Below are positions 1 through 5,890 of a stretch of DNA of 16,189 bases, piece by piece. Under the pieces are notes generated by a model. It did no database searches. It was given only the letters and a program-made list of their open reading frames with translations, and was not told the DNA's origin. Where the stretch lies: the NCBI GenBank assembly GCA_964409535.1, contig CAYPDQ010000018.1:1-16189 (forward strand), written 5' to 3'. Both the position numbers and the translations under genes were made by a program. Every line of letters begins with the position of its first letter. The stretch's first letter is position 1. The stretch is from JBBUAX01 sp964409535 (GTDB taxonomy: Bacteria; Patescibacteriota; Minisyncoccia; UBA6257; 2-01-FULL-56-20).

Positions 1-337
1 CGTCCCACCTAACCGGTTTATATTCACTGCCTTGATCATCAACAAGGACGGCGGATTTCGTGAGGTCGTGATCTAATTCCACCGAATGCGTGTCCATGAC
101 AATATCGAATTTCCACTCTTTTGATTGAGGAGAAATATCCGATGGCGTGACGGCAACCGTAACCGCGGCCTGCCCGTCCGTTTTTGTCTCCCACCGCTGC
201 GCGCTTGCCGGTCCTTGGCTTGCCGCAGTCGGCTTGCTTTGTTCGTTGGGCTTTGCGGTGTTTTGGTAGACCACGAAGACGGCGTATATCAAGAATACGA
301 ACGCCAAGCCGATTATTGTGAACCGAGTGTATTTCAT
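1..337 (-). CDS. Membrane-anchored hypothetical protein, 3' end beyond window
   Basis: This is a partial gene: 112 codons are visible and it runs off the left edge without a stop. The ATG overlaps the stop of the upstream gene in an ATGA, which fixes the start. Residues 5-24 form one hydrophobic segment (uncleaved anchor or signal), followed by a Pro/Ala/Ser/Gln-rich linker to about residue 48. An extracytoplasmic domain follows with the motifs WKFDIVMDTHSVELDHDLT (75-93) and LVDDQGSEYKP (98-108). Domains with a THSVxL...DL...DxG pattern recur, as I recall, in small envelope proteins of uncultured bacteria, often near cupredoxin or copper genes. I know of no assigned function. It is the last visible gene of the csoR-led operon, so a role in the envelope or in metal handling is plausible but only inferred. 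Confidence 0.75.
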   Translation of the reverse strand, partial: MKYTRFTIIGLAFVFLIYAVFVVYQNTAKPNEQSKPTAASQGPASAQRWETKTDGQAAVTVAVTPSDISPQSKEWKFDIVMDTHSVELDHDLTKSAVLVDDQGSEYKPVRWD

Positions 338-771
338 GTTCGCTTAAATTTATTAATTTTGTTCGCCATATAGAAAATGCCGCCGAGATTGAACGCGAGC
401 CCCACCCAAAACAGCTGCACTTGATACTGCGCTACGAACGTTACGACTCCTATGGCGCCGAGTACGGGGAGAACGTTCGCCAGATAATGAGTACAGCAAG
501 AAACCATCGCGGCAGTTGAGGTTGTGCCCGTCACGCCCAAAACTCTGCCGCCGCCGTCTTTGCCGCGAATTAGATTTTTCAGATGATTATACAGCCCGAT
601 CTGAATTCCGAATCCGACGGCGAGACTTACGATGAAATACCAAAAGGTGGCGAATTGGCTTTGCGCGAAATCCCAGCCGGAAACAAGCGTGAGCACCGTG
701 AAGTAAACCCCAAGCAAGATTGCGCTTGCGAGGGCTCCGTAGAAAATAGATTTTATACGGTTGTTTAACAT
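334..771 (-). CDS. Four-helix integral membrane protein with SCCTHY motif
   Basis: A 145-residue protein with about four membrane segments (near residues 8-30, 42-62, 86-108 and 114-136). Between helices two and three is a Gly/Lys/Arg-rich loop (NLIRGKDGGGR). The start of the third helix carries Ser-Cys-Cys-Thr-His-Tyr, a vicinal Cys pair plus His that could bind a soft metal such as Cu(I) or Hg(II). Small membrane proteins with a CCxH motif are common beside copper and mercury genes, but I cannot name the family with certainty. It follows the 64-residue membrane gene after a 48-nt gap and overlaps the next gene by 4 nt, so it is probably part of the csoR-led operon. The function is unknown. 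Confidence 0.8.
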   Translation of the reverse strand: MLNNRIKSIFYGALASAILLGVYFTVLTLVSGWDFAQSQFATFWYFIVSLAVGFGIQIGLYNHLKNLIRGKDGGGRVLGVTGTTSTAAMVSCCTHYLANVLPVLGAIGVVTFVAQYQVQLFWVGLAFNLGGIFYMANKINKFKRT

Positions 772-819
772 GGTCTATTATTACGACTGCCGCCTATCGT
801 AACCGATCGAAATCCCAGC

Positions 820-1014
820 TTACTGTTTCTTACACTGTGATGCCACGAGCAGGAAAATGCCTATGAGAGCCGCGGCTATGGAATCGTAAAACCAAATCTC
901 CGTGGTGATGCCCCACACGCTGCCGTTTCCCAAAATCGCCGCCCAGGCGATAAAGTAGATGGCCGCACTGCAGAGAAAAGCAATCCATCCTATAACCAAT
1001 AAAGCTTTGCTCAT
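820..1014 (-). CDS. Small two-helix membrane protein
   Basis: A 64-residue protein beginning MSKALLVIG, with hydrophobic segments at about residues 5-27 and 39-58 and a polar tail ending CKKQ. The frame stays open further upstream, but that part overlaps the preceding gene and is not hydrophobic or protein-like, so I chose the ATG at 1014. There is no clear Shine-Dalgarno site; a TTG three codons upstream is an alternative start. It has no recognisable family. It follows the two-helix membrane gene by 41 nt on the same strand and probably belongs to the same transcript. Its function is unknown. Confidence 0.65.
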   Translation of the reverse strand: MSKALLVIGWIAFLCSAAIYFIAWAAILGNGSVWGITTEIWFYDSIAAALIGIFLLVASQCKKQ

Positions 1015-1055
1015 AATTTTGCTTGTCTTGTTCAAGTTGTTTTTTCGACCTTGAT

Positions 1056-1271
1056 TTAGGAAAGTTCGCGAAAGATCAATTGCAGTATCGCGCCTATGAC
1101 AATGAGCAGGATGCCGGTAAACGTTAACAGCCACTCTTTCCGCATTGTCCGGAGCACATCCGTATCTATCTTGCGTTCTTTGAACATGTGGCGATGCACC
1201 GTGAGCACCGCAAGTCCAATAAGCACCTTCCCGATCGTATCCAGCACAAGGCCGACTGAAAACAGATCCAT
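1056..1271 (-). CDS. Small two-helix membrane protein
   Basis: A 71-residue protein with hydrophobic stretches at residues 4-24 and 48-66, separated by a charged loop (HRHMFKERKIDTDVLRTMRKEW) that probably lies in the cytoplasm. The ATG lies 2 nt after the stop of the thioredoxin-like gene, which supports translational coupling within the csoR-led operon. Both the first helix and the loop contain conserved-looking His and basic residues but no Cys. I do not recognise a named family. The context (metallochaperone, thioredoxin-like and DsbD-like genes directly upstream) suggests an accessory membrane component. Confidence 0.75.
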   Translation of the reverse strand: MDLFSVGLVLDTIGKVLIGLAVLTVHRHMFKERKIDTDVLRTMRKEWLLTFTGILLIVIGAILQLIFRELS

Positions 1272-1273
1272 GG

Positions 1274-1531
1274 CTAATTCTTTAATGCATCCAATTTCTT
1301 TACAAATTCCTCTTTGTTCAGCGCACCGGTGGAGAAAAGTTCGCCGTTAATGATAATGCCTGGGCTGGAAAAGATGCCGTACTTTTGAACCAGGGCGATT
1401 CCTTCGGTGGAGGTGGCGTCAATTTCCGTGATCTGCATTTCCGGGTATCGCGGCTTCAGTTCCTCAAAAATCTTTTTGGCTTTGGCGCACTCGTGACAGC
1501 CGGGCACCGTAACGAATTGGATGTTCGTCAT
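1274..1531 (-). CDS. Thioredoxin-like small redox protein (CHEC active site)
   Basis: An 85-residue single-domain thioredoxin/glutaredoxin-fold protein without a signal peptide. The active site is C12-H-E-C15, directly after the first strand (VTVPGCHEC), and the cis-proline loop is SSPG (Pro57), followed by the INGELFSTG strand typical of the 'thioredoxin_3 / redox-active disulfide protein' group. The expected role is a thiol-disulfide carrier that exchanges electrons with the DsbD/CcdA-like membrane protein encoded two genes upstream, or handles metal-thiolate transfer with the HMA protein directly upstream (1-nt gap). A closely similar protein (GCSHC) is encoded at 3523-3786, also beside a DsbD-like gene, so the pair looks like a duplicated module. 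Family assignment is firm; the specific partner is inferred. Confidence 0.9.
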   Translation of the reverse strand: MTNIQFVTVPGCHECAKAKKIFEELKPRYPEMQITEIDATSTEGIALVQKYGIFSSPGIIINGELFSTGALNKEEFVKKLDALKN

Positions 1532-1532
1532 G

Positions 1533-1748
1533 CTATTTTTCGTTCAGGCCGTAGCCCATCGCTTGAATTATTTTTTCGACCTCTTTGAAATTAAATGCGG
1601 CGGCGTCAAATTCAATGACCGCTTCTTTGTTTTCAAAGCTTACTTTTGCCGACTTCACTCCCGGCTGATTTTTGAGAAACATTTCAATTGACACCGCGCA
1701 ACCGCCGCAATCCATCCCGCTGATTGAATATTTTTTAGTTTGGATCAT
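1533..1748 (-). CDS. HMA-domain heavy-metal chaperone (CopZ/MerP-like)
   Basis: A 71-residue single HMA (ferredoxin-like) domain. The metal site is G11-M-D-C14-G-G-C17, the canonical MxCxxC loop of Cu(I) chaperones such as CopZ and of MerP. The pattern of strands (KYSISGM, VKSAKVSFENKEAVIEFD) and the closing MGYGL segment match the family across its full length. No signal peptide is visible, which favours a cytoplasmic chaperone over periplasmic MerP. It lies 4 nt downstream of the DsbD/CcdA-like gene and 1 nt upstream of the thioredoxin-like gene. There is no P-type copper ATPase in the window to receive the metal, so the delivery partner is either elsewhere or is the neighbouring membrane protein. 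The metal is inferred to be copper from the csoR gene at the head of the operon. Confidence 0.92.
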   Translation of the reverse strand: MIQTKKYSISGMDCGGCAVSIEMFLKNQPGVKSAKVSFENKEAVIEFDAAAFNFKEVEKIIQAMGYGLNEK

Positions 1749-1752
1749 GTTT

Positions 1753-3018
1753 TTAGCCCATTTTTATGCCAAAACGCATGGTTAGTAACCCCCAAAAAAC
1801 GAAGATAAAAAGTAAAATCCAGAAAGCTCGAGGGGACATTTCGCTCTTTTTCTTGAAATAGTACCAGAGGAGAATCAGCGGCGGCACGAGAAGATTGAGC
1901 CACTCGCCTAACCACAGATAAGGAACCTCCGCCTCAAACTGCTGGATGGGAATATTGGCTTCGGCAATGGATTGGCCGCCTATTTTTGCGAAAATCATAT
2001 TCAGTCCCTCGTGGAAGACGGAACCCTCGTACCAAATGTGGCCGAAAACGCCGTTCAAAACGATGAACATGCTAATCACGATGAGCGCCCAGCCGGTTAT
2101 TTTGTCAACCGTATCCTTGCGTTTGAGCAAGGCGCCGGTTGCGTTCACGCCGATTATGCCCAATACCGCAAGAAAGACGAGGGGCAGGGCCCTGCCCAAG
2201 CCGTTCACTGCCATATACCAGGCGCCGACCGCCACGCTGCCCGTTCCCGCGGCCGCAACCAAAATGAGATAGGTGACGGGGTTGGGACAGCCGATCCCGG
2301 CATTGCCCAAGAACAAGCCCAAAAGGAACGATTTAAGATGATCGCCCTGGCGCTGGATGAACGCCGGTACCCTGGAATAAGACGGCATCTCAAAGGCGAT
2401 GAGGGTAAGGGTTGCCAGACCGAAAAGCAGAGCCGCAATGCCGGCAATGATGTAGAGAATGCGCGTCGCCTGATCCAGGCCGAGGTATTTGCCGACGAGA
2501 GCGATCGCCGCGCCGTAGACCGCGAGCATGATAATGAGGCCCAAGCTGAAAAGTACCGCCATCGTGAGCCCTTTCTTATAACCCTTGCCCATAGACAGAG
2601 GCACGATGATGAAGACCAAAGGCAAGGTGCACGGCAAAACGATATTGGACACGCCGCCGGCAAAAGAAAGAATGGTGGTCAGGGTCCGGATGGGGGTGGT
2701 GGCAAGATAGGTAAGGGCGACTACGATCGCGGTAAAAAGGGAAAAAGCCAAGCTCACGAAAAACACCTTCGTCTTCCGGCCCGGCGCGAGCGCAACGGCC
2801 GGCTCCGCCTCTCCAGCCGGCGCAGCTTCTTCCGCTTTTTCCAAGATCTCTTCCTTGCCCGAGACGGGCTTAAACGCCAGGACAAATCCCCAGACGAAAA
2901 TGAATATCGCGGCCAGGGTATTCAAGGGATCCATGCCGTGGCCAATGATAAAGGCGGTAAAGGTGAAATACAAAACCGCTCCCAGAATAAGAACCGCACC
3001 GGCGACTTTGTTGGTCAT
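1753..3018 (-). CDS. DsbD/CcdA-family membrane thiol-disulfide protein
   Basis: A 421-residue polytopic protein. Two N-terminal helices (5-27, 33-50) lead to a charged, Ala/Glu-rich cytoplasmic linker (54-83). The DsbD/CcdA-like core follows, with intramembrane Cys130 in VLPCTLPL and Cys244 in GIGCPNP, the two positions expected for an electron-conducting Cys pair. The C-terminal part (about 325-421) has an exposed region rich in acidic and aromatic residues, then two more helices around a KKKSEM loop. Such proteins move reducing equivalents from cytoplasmic thioredoxin to envelope thiols; some relatives sit in metal-resistance operons. It starts 6 nt after the YHS/TRASH gene and is followed by HMA and thioredoxin-like genes. 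A paralogue, broken by a stop, lies at 3788-4771. The precise substrate is unknown. Confidence 0.88.
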   Translation of the reverse strand: MTNKVAGAVLILGAVLYFTFTAFIIGHGMDPLNTLAAIFIFVWGFVLAFKPVSGKEEILEKAEEAAPAGEAEPAVALAPGRKTKVFFVSLAFSLFTAIVVALTYLATTPIRTLTTILSFAGGVSNIVLPCTLPLVFIIVPLSMGKGYKKGLTMAVLFSLGLIIMLAVYGAAIALVGKYLGLDQATRILYIIAGIAALLFGLATLTLIAFEMPSYSRVPAFIQRQGDHLKSFLLGLFLGNAGIGCPNPVTYLILVAAAGTGSVAVGAWYMAVNGLGRALPLVFLAVLGIIGVNATGALLKRKDTVDKITGWALIVISMFIVLNGVFGHIWYEGSVFHEGLNMIFAKIGGQSIAEANIPIQQFEAEVPYLWLGEWLNLLVPPLILLWYYFKKKSEMSPRAFWILLFIFVFWGLLTMRFGIKMG

Positions 3019-3024
3019 TGAGGT

Positions 3025-3195
3025 TCAGTGGCAGCAGCCGTGGGACTTGTGGGATTGCCCTCCGGCCGCTTCTTTTCTGTATTTATCGCGGCAGCTTTCG
3101 GAGCAAAACTTCTTTCCGGACTCCTCCGGATATTCCCTTCCCGGTTCCAACTTCATGCCGCAAACCGGGCACTTCTCTTTGAAAAAGCCGAACAT
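3025..3195 (-). CDS. Tiny YHS/TRASH-type metal-binding protein
   Basis: A 56-residue protein that is easily overlooked because of its size. It reads MFGFFKEKCPVCGMKLEPG and then KKFCSESCRDKY, ending SHGCCH. The C9-x2-C12 pair (CPVCGM) and the C31-x3-C35 pair (FCSESC) are the signature of YHS/TRASH domains, which bind copper, zinc or other soft metals in copper- and mercury-resistance proteins. The His/Cys-rich tail adds further possible ligands. The ATG lies 2 nt after the csoR stop and the TGA 6 nt before the DsbD-like start, so it is tightly embedded in the operon. It probably acts in the cytoplasm as a metal scavenger or metallochaperone. The fold assignment is good; metal and partner are inferred. 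Confidence 0.88.
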   Translation of the reverse strand: MFGFFKEKCPVCGMKLEPGREYPEESGKKFCSESCRDKYRKEAAGGQSHKSHGCCH

Positions 3196-3197
3196 AT

Positions 3198-3476
3198 TTA
3201 CTTATTTGCCAGGGTGTAAACCTTGATCAATTCCTTTATGGCTCTTTCTTCCTCCTGCTTGCTGCCCAGCTGGCGCTTAACGTGCGTCCGCAGGTGATTT
3301 TCCAAAAGGAACGTATCCAGGCTTTTGAGCGACCTTTGGATGGAAAGCGACTGTTCCAGGAGATCCGGGCAGTAGACCTCCTCCTCGATGGCTTTAATGA
3401 GGCCGTCAAGCTGGCCTCTGATTATCTTTGCGCGGTGGATTGACCTCTTCTTAAGCTTCTGGTCCAGAATAGACAT
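3198..3476 (-). CDS. csoR: CsoR/RcnR-family metal-responsive repressor (C-H-H site)
   Basis: A 92-residue all-helical DUF156 (CsoR/RcnR) repressor. The DNA-facing first helix contains RSIHRAKIIRGQLDGL. Metal-site residues are C36 (VYCPDLL), H61 and H65 (ENHLRTHV), the C-H-H pattern seen in Thermus thermophilus CsoR rather than the C-H-C of Mycobacterium CsoR; RcnR also has C-H-H plus an N-terminal His, so nickel/cobalt cannot be excluded. It is the first gene of the operon with YHS/TRASH, DsbD-like, HMA and thioredoxin-like proteins, which favours copper. A promoter with a G/C-tract site lies immediately upstream (3484-3512), so the gene is probably autoregulated. The -10 box ends 7 nt before the ATG, implying a leaderless transcript. 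Confidence 0.9.
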   Translation of the reverse strand: MSILDQKLKKRSIHRAKIIRGQLDGLIKAIEEEVYCPDLLEQSLSIQRSLKSLDTFLLENHLRTHVKRQLGSKQEEERAIKELIKVYTLANK

Positions 3477-3483
3477 ACCACGT

Positions 3484-3512
3484 ATCCTATACCCCTATGC
3501 CCCATATGTCAA
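3484..3512 (-). promoter_or_regulatory. csoR promoter with overlapping degenerate CsoR-like site
   Basis: On the minus strand a perfect -35 TTGACA (3507-3512), a 17-nt spacer and -10 TAGGAT (3484-3489) precede the csoR ATG at 3476 by only 7 nt. The spacer holds two GGGG tracts (ATATGGGGCATAGGGGTAT, 3489-3507). One half matches the ATACCCC/GGGGTAT half-sites found at 11793 and 13947; the other half is in direct rather than inverted orientation. A CsoR-bound spacer would block RNA polymerase. Promoter recognition is by consensus; repressor binding is inferred. Confidence 0.7.
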
Positions 3513-3522
3513 GCGGCCAGGT

Positions 3523-3786
3523 CTAAAGAAGCCTTATTTTCTCAATTAATTTGTCCTTATCAAGTCCGCCTACCGAGAAAAGTTCGCCGTTCACGATGAT
3601 GCCGGGCGATGACATAATGCCGTATTGCTGAACCATTTTCTGGCCTTCCTCGGAGAGCATATCGATATACTCGATTTCCACATTTGGGAAATTGGGTTTT
3701 ATCTCATTTTTCAGAATTTTCTTTGCGGCGGCGCAGTGGCTGCAGCCGGGCGTTGATAGTTCTTGTATTTTAATTTTGTTTGCCAT
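3523..3786 (-). CDS. Thioredoxin-like small redox protein (CSHC active site)
   Basis: An 87-residue thioredoxin/glutaredoxin-fold protein. The active site is C15-S-H-C18 in STPGCSHC, and the cis-proline loop is SSPG with Pro61, followed by IVNGELFSVGG. The frame is open ten codons further upstream, but the ATG at 3786 sits 1 nt after the stop of the preceding gene and gives a protein matching the paralogue at 1274-1531 end to end, so I chose it. It is the last gene of the cupredoxin-VKOR operon and follows the interrupted DsbD-like gene. The likely role is thiol-disulfide exchange with a DsbD/CcdA-type membrane protein. It ends with TAG, and the csoR promoter begins within 10 nt of that stop. 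Confidence 0.88.
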   Translation of the reverse strand: MANKIKIQELSTPGCSHCAAAKKILKNEIKPNFPNVEIEYIDMLSEEGQKMVQQYGIMSSPGIIVNGELFSVGGLDKDKLIEKIRLL

Positions 3787-3787
3787 G

Positions 3788-4771
3788 CTAATGATTTGTG
3801 TTAAGCGATTCTTCAACCCGCGGCTTTTTGATTTTATACCACAAATATACCAAAAGAATTATCGCGACGAAAGATATCCAGCCCATCCACGGCGGCGCTA
3901 CAACGAATCCCTGCGGCACTAGCAGTTCGTGGCCTTCTGCCTCGGCCAAGTTGTGCGAGATGCTTCTAATTAATGTGTTCCAAGCATCGTGCGACAAGCT
4001 GCCGTCCCACCACGCCATACCCATAAAGCCGAAGTTAAAGATGAACGAGCCGACAATAACCAGCGCCCAGCCCATAAGTTTATCAATTGAGGCTTTCTTG
4101 GCCGCGACCCATCGCAATGAATTGATCCCAAGCAAACCAAGGATCGCAAGGAACACAAGCGGCACAGCTCTGCCGATGCCGTGAATAAATCCGAGCCATC
4201 CTCCGGTTACTATGCTTCCCAGAGATGCGATATAAGTGAGTAAAACATAAAAAGCGGGGTTCGGGCAGCCAACACCGGCGTTGCCAAGAAAGATGCCCAT
4301 AAACAATGAACGCGGATACTCGGGACTTTTTTGAATCCAAGCAGGAAGCGCGCCTTCATAGCTCGGGATTTTGAATTTAATGAGCTTGAGCTCTGTGAGA
4401 CCAAAGACGAGCGCGGCAAGGCCGGCAATGGTGAACATTATTCGCGTGGCTTTATCCACGCCGAGAAAAGAACCGACGGTGGCGGTAAGAACCCCGTAAA
4501 AAGCAAGTGTAAGAGAAACTCCTATGCCAAAGAGTACGGCCATAATAAGCCCCTTTCTTGGCTATTGGCCAAGAGTTAAAGGCACAATAACGAAAGCAAG
4601 CGGCAAGGTGCAGGGTAGGAAGATCATTGAGAACCCGGCCGCGAAAGACAAAAGGACGCTTACCGAACCCGCATCGCTCGAAGCAAGGTAAATCAGGCCG
4701 CCAGTGATAACAGCTAAAAGGATTAAAGCAATAACGGCAAGCGGAATTTTTGATGGCGAAGCTTCGTTCAC
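3788..4771 (-). pseudogene. DsbD/CcdA-like membrane protein interrupted by in-frame TAG
   Basis: Two open frames, 4562-4771 (69 residues, GTG start overlapping the previous stop) and 3788-4543 (251 residues), lie in the same reading frame and are separated only by a TAG at 4562-4564 and six sense codons. Joined, they give about 327 positions that align along their length with the core of the DsbD-like protein at 1753-3018. FLPCTLPL (Cys54) and GNAGVGCPNP (Cys93 of the second part) match VLPCTLPL and GNAGIGCPNP, and the sequence around the stop (LGQ-stop-PRKGLIMAVLF) matches MGKGYKKGLTMAVLF. It lacks the two extra N-terminal helices of the paralogue. It may be a recent nonsense mutation, a base error, or two separately translated halves (ATG at 4543). 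Apart from the TAG, everything needed for function looks intact. Confidence 0.8.
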
Positions 4772-5151
4772 GTTGCTCGTCTTTTGAATAATGAAATCGC
4801 AAGGAGGATTCCAATAATGGTCCTCTCCGCAAAATCAAGCCAGAAAAGCGGCAGGTTACCAAGGCGCGGCAGATAAATTAGTTCGGGAATAATTACCGCC
4901 AACACAAATTCTAAAGCAAGAAATCCAGCCGGTCTCAACAATTCTTCCTTGCGCGAACTCCACAAGAAAAACAGGCCGATGATAAACGATATCGCGGCGA
5001 TACTATGCATCTCAAATGGATCGCCGAAATGATTAGTGATGCGAGAAAAGCTTTCCAAACTAACAATTGCCCAAAATCCGGCGAGGGCATAATATATACC
5101 CTGATTATTTTTTGAAAACCCTAAGAGATTCCGGCCAAGCTGATCCAGCAA
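4768..5151 (-). CDS. Four-helix integral membrane protein, family not recognised
   Basis: About 127 residues with four predicted membrane segments (about residues 18-36, 48-64, 72-92 and 103-122), separated by short polar loops such as SSRKEELLRP. No Cys is present, so a direct redox role is unlikely. The frame opens at a TTG (5151) overlapping the end of the DoxX-like gene by 47 nt; no ATG or GTG is available near the expected N-terminus, so the exact start is uncertain. The stop overlaps the GTG of the DsbD-like gene by 4 nt, indicating coupled translation. The function is unknown; being sandwiched between DoxX-like and DsbD-like genes suggests a membrane partner of the redox system. Confidence 0.65.
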   Translation of the reverse strand: MLDQLGRNLLGFSKNNQGIYYALAGFWAIVSLESFSRITNHFGDPFEMHSIAAISFIIGLFFLWSSRKEELLRPAGFLALEFVLAVIIPELIYLPRLGNLPLFWLDFAERTIIGILLAISLFKRRAT

Positions 5152-5473
5152 GAGCTAGAGTTGCGGCCAGAAGTCCGATATCGCGCACAGTGATGGCATT
5201 AATGCCTACGGTCGTAAGTACAATGGCAAGGTGTGTTGCTCCAAGAATGGCAGCCAGCCAAGTAAAAACATCAATAAGCAGAAAAAATCCAACGGCGATA
5301 TCGAGCAAAGCAGTGCCAATCATTGCTTCTTTTAGGGGAATAGGCAAAAGTCCGGCAGCCCACGGCTGAAGCATTCCGCCCCATGCTTCAGGTTCGCGGA
5401 AAATTAAAATCCCGATCCATAAAAATGTGATAGCGACCCCGACTCTTAAGATGTGAAATGATGATATTTTCAT
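5105..5473 (-). CDS. DoxX-like integral membrane protein
   Basis: A 122-residue protein beginning MKISSFHILRVGVAITFLWIG, with four membrane helices and the loop FREPEAWGGMLQPWAAGLLP, which resembles small DoxX/DoxD-type quinone-associated membrane proteins. The ATG overlaps the VKOR stop in an ATGA; a longer in-frame extension upstream lies inside the VKOR gene and was rejected. DoxX-family proteins occur with thiosulfate or thiol oxidation and in membrane oxidoreductase complexes, and pairing with VKOR is consistent with quinone-linked disulfide chemistry. The family call rests on helix layout and loop resemblance only. Confidence 0.65.
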   Translation of the reverse strand: MKISSFHILRVGVAITFLWIGILIFREPEAWGGMLQPWAAGLLPIPLKEAMIGTALLDIAVGFFLLIDVFTWLAAILGATHLAIVLTTVGINAITVRDIGLLAATLALAGSAWPESLRVFKK

Positions 5474-5889
5474 ACGGTTACGGCAAGATTGCTTACTGCA
5501 GCGATAAATGCCATGAGGAAAACGGTTGCTGCAGACATAAGACACCAAAAACACCATGCCTTAATTATTTGCCATTGGAGATATGTAAAGATGATAGATA
5601 TCACGGCCCCGATTCCAATAAGAACCTTTGCTGACGCTGCCCAGAGTGTGATTGGTTCCGTTCCGATTACCAAGAGGGCGGTTATCAACGAGATGACAAC
5701 ATAAAAAGCAAATCCGGCAACTTCGTTGGAGATGCCCAAGATGTCATTGTATTTGCTCTCAAGCACCTTGTGGCATTCGTGGCCAATCACGCAAACCGGC
5801 TTTTCTTTTGCCAGACGCTTGCGAATTAAATAAGCGGTCTCGCTGATACCAATAGCAGCGAGGGTGAAAAGGAGGGCATGCGGTGTCAT
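5470..5889 (-). CDS. Vitamin K epoxide reductase (VKOR) family disulfide-forming protein
   Basis: A 139-residue, four-helix membrane protein with the complete VKOR signature. It has the loop Cys pair C33...C39 (PVCVIGHEC), then KVLESKYNDILGISN with the conserved Ser/Asn turn, and the catalytic quinone-side C113-F-W-C116 in the last helices. Bacterial VKOR reoxidises DsbA-like partners and passes the electrons to a quinone, doing the job of DsbB. There is no fused thioredoxin domain; the partner is probably the separate DsbA-like protein encoded at 8176-8949. It begins 1 nt after the cupredoxin stop and overlaps the DoxX-like gene by 4 nt. Confidence 0.92.
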   Translation of the reverse strand: MTPHALLFTLAAIGISETAYLIRKRLAKEKPVCVIGHECHKVLESKYNDILGISNEVAGFAFYVVISLITALLVIGTEPITLWAASAKVLIGIGAVISIIFTYLQWQIIKAWCFWCLMSAATVFLMAFIAAVSNLAVTV

Positions 5890-5890
5890 G

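Noticed and set aside
1015..1134. N-terminal extension of the 64-residue membrane protein
   Set aside because: It overlaps the previous gene and reads as basic, His-rich sequence unlike a natural start; the ATG at 1014 precedes the first helix.
1972..3021. A 349-residue plus-strand open frame opposite the DsbD-like gene
   Set aside because: It is very rich in Arg, Gly, Gln and Asp with no hydrophobic core or motif, and mirrors the GC-rich membrane gene on the other strand, so it is a shadow.
3788..4771. Use of TAG as a sense codon in this organism
   Set aside because: TAG ends several neighbouring genes at sensible places (3523, 3788, 11825, 12112), each with the next gene or promoter beginning directly after, so a local mutation or error is simpler.
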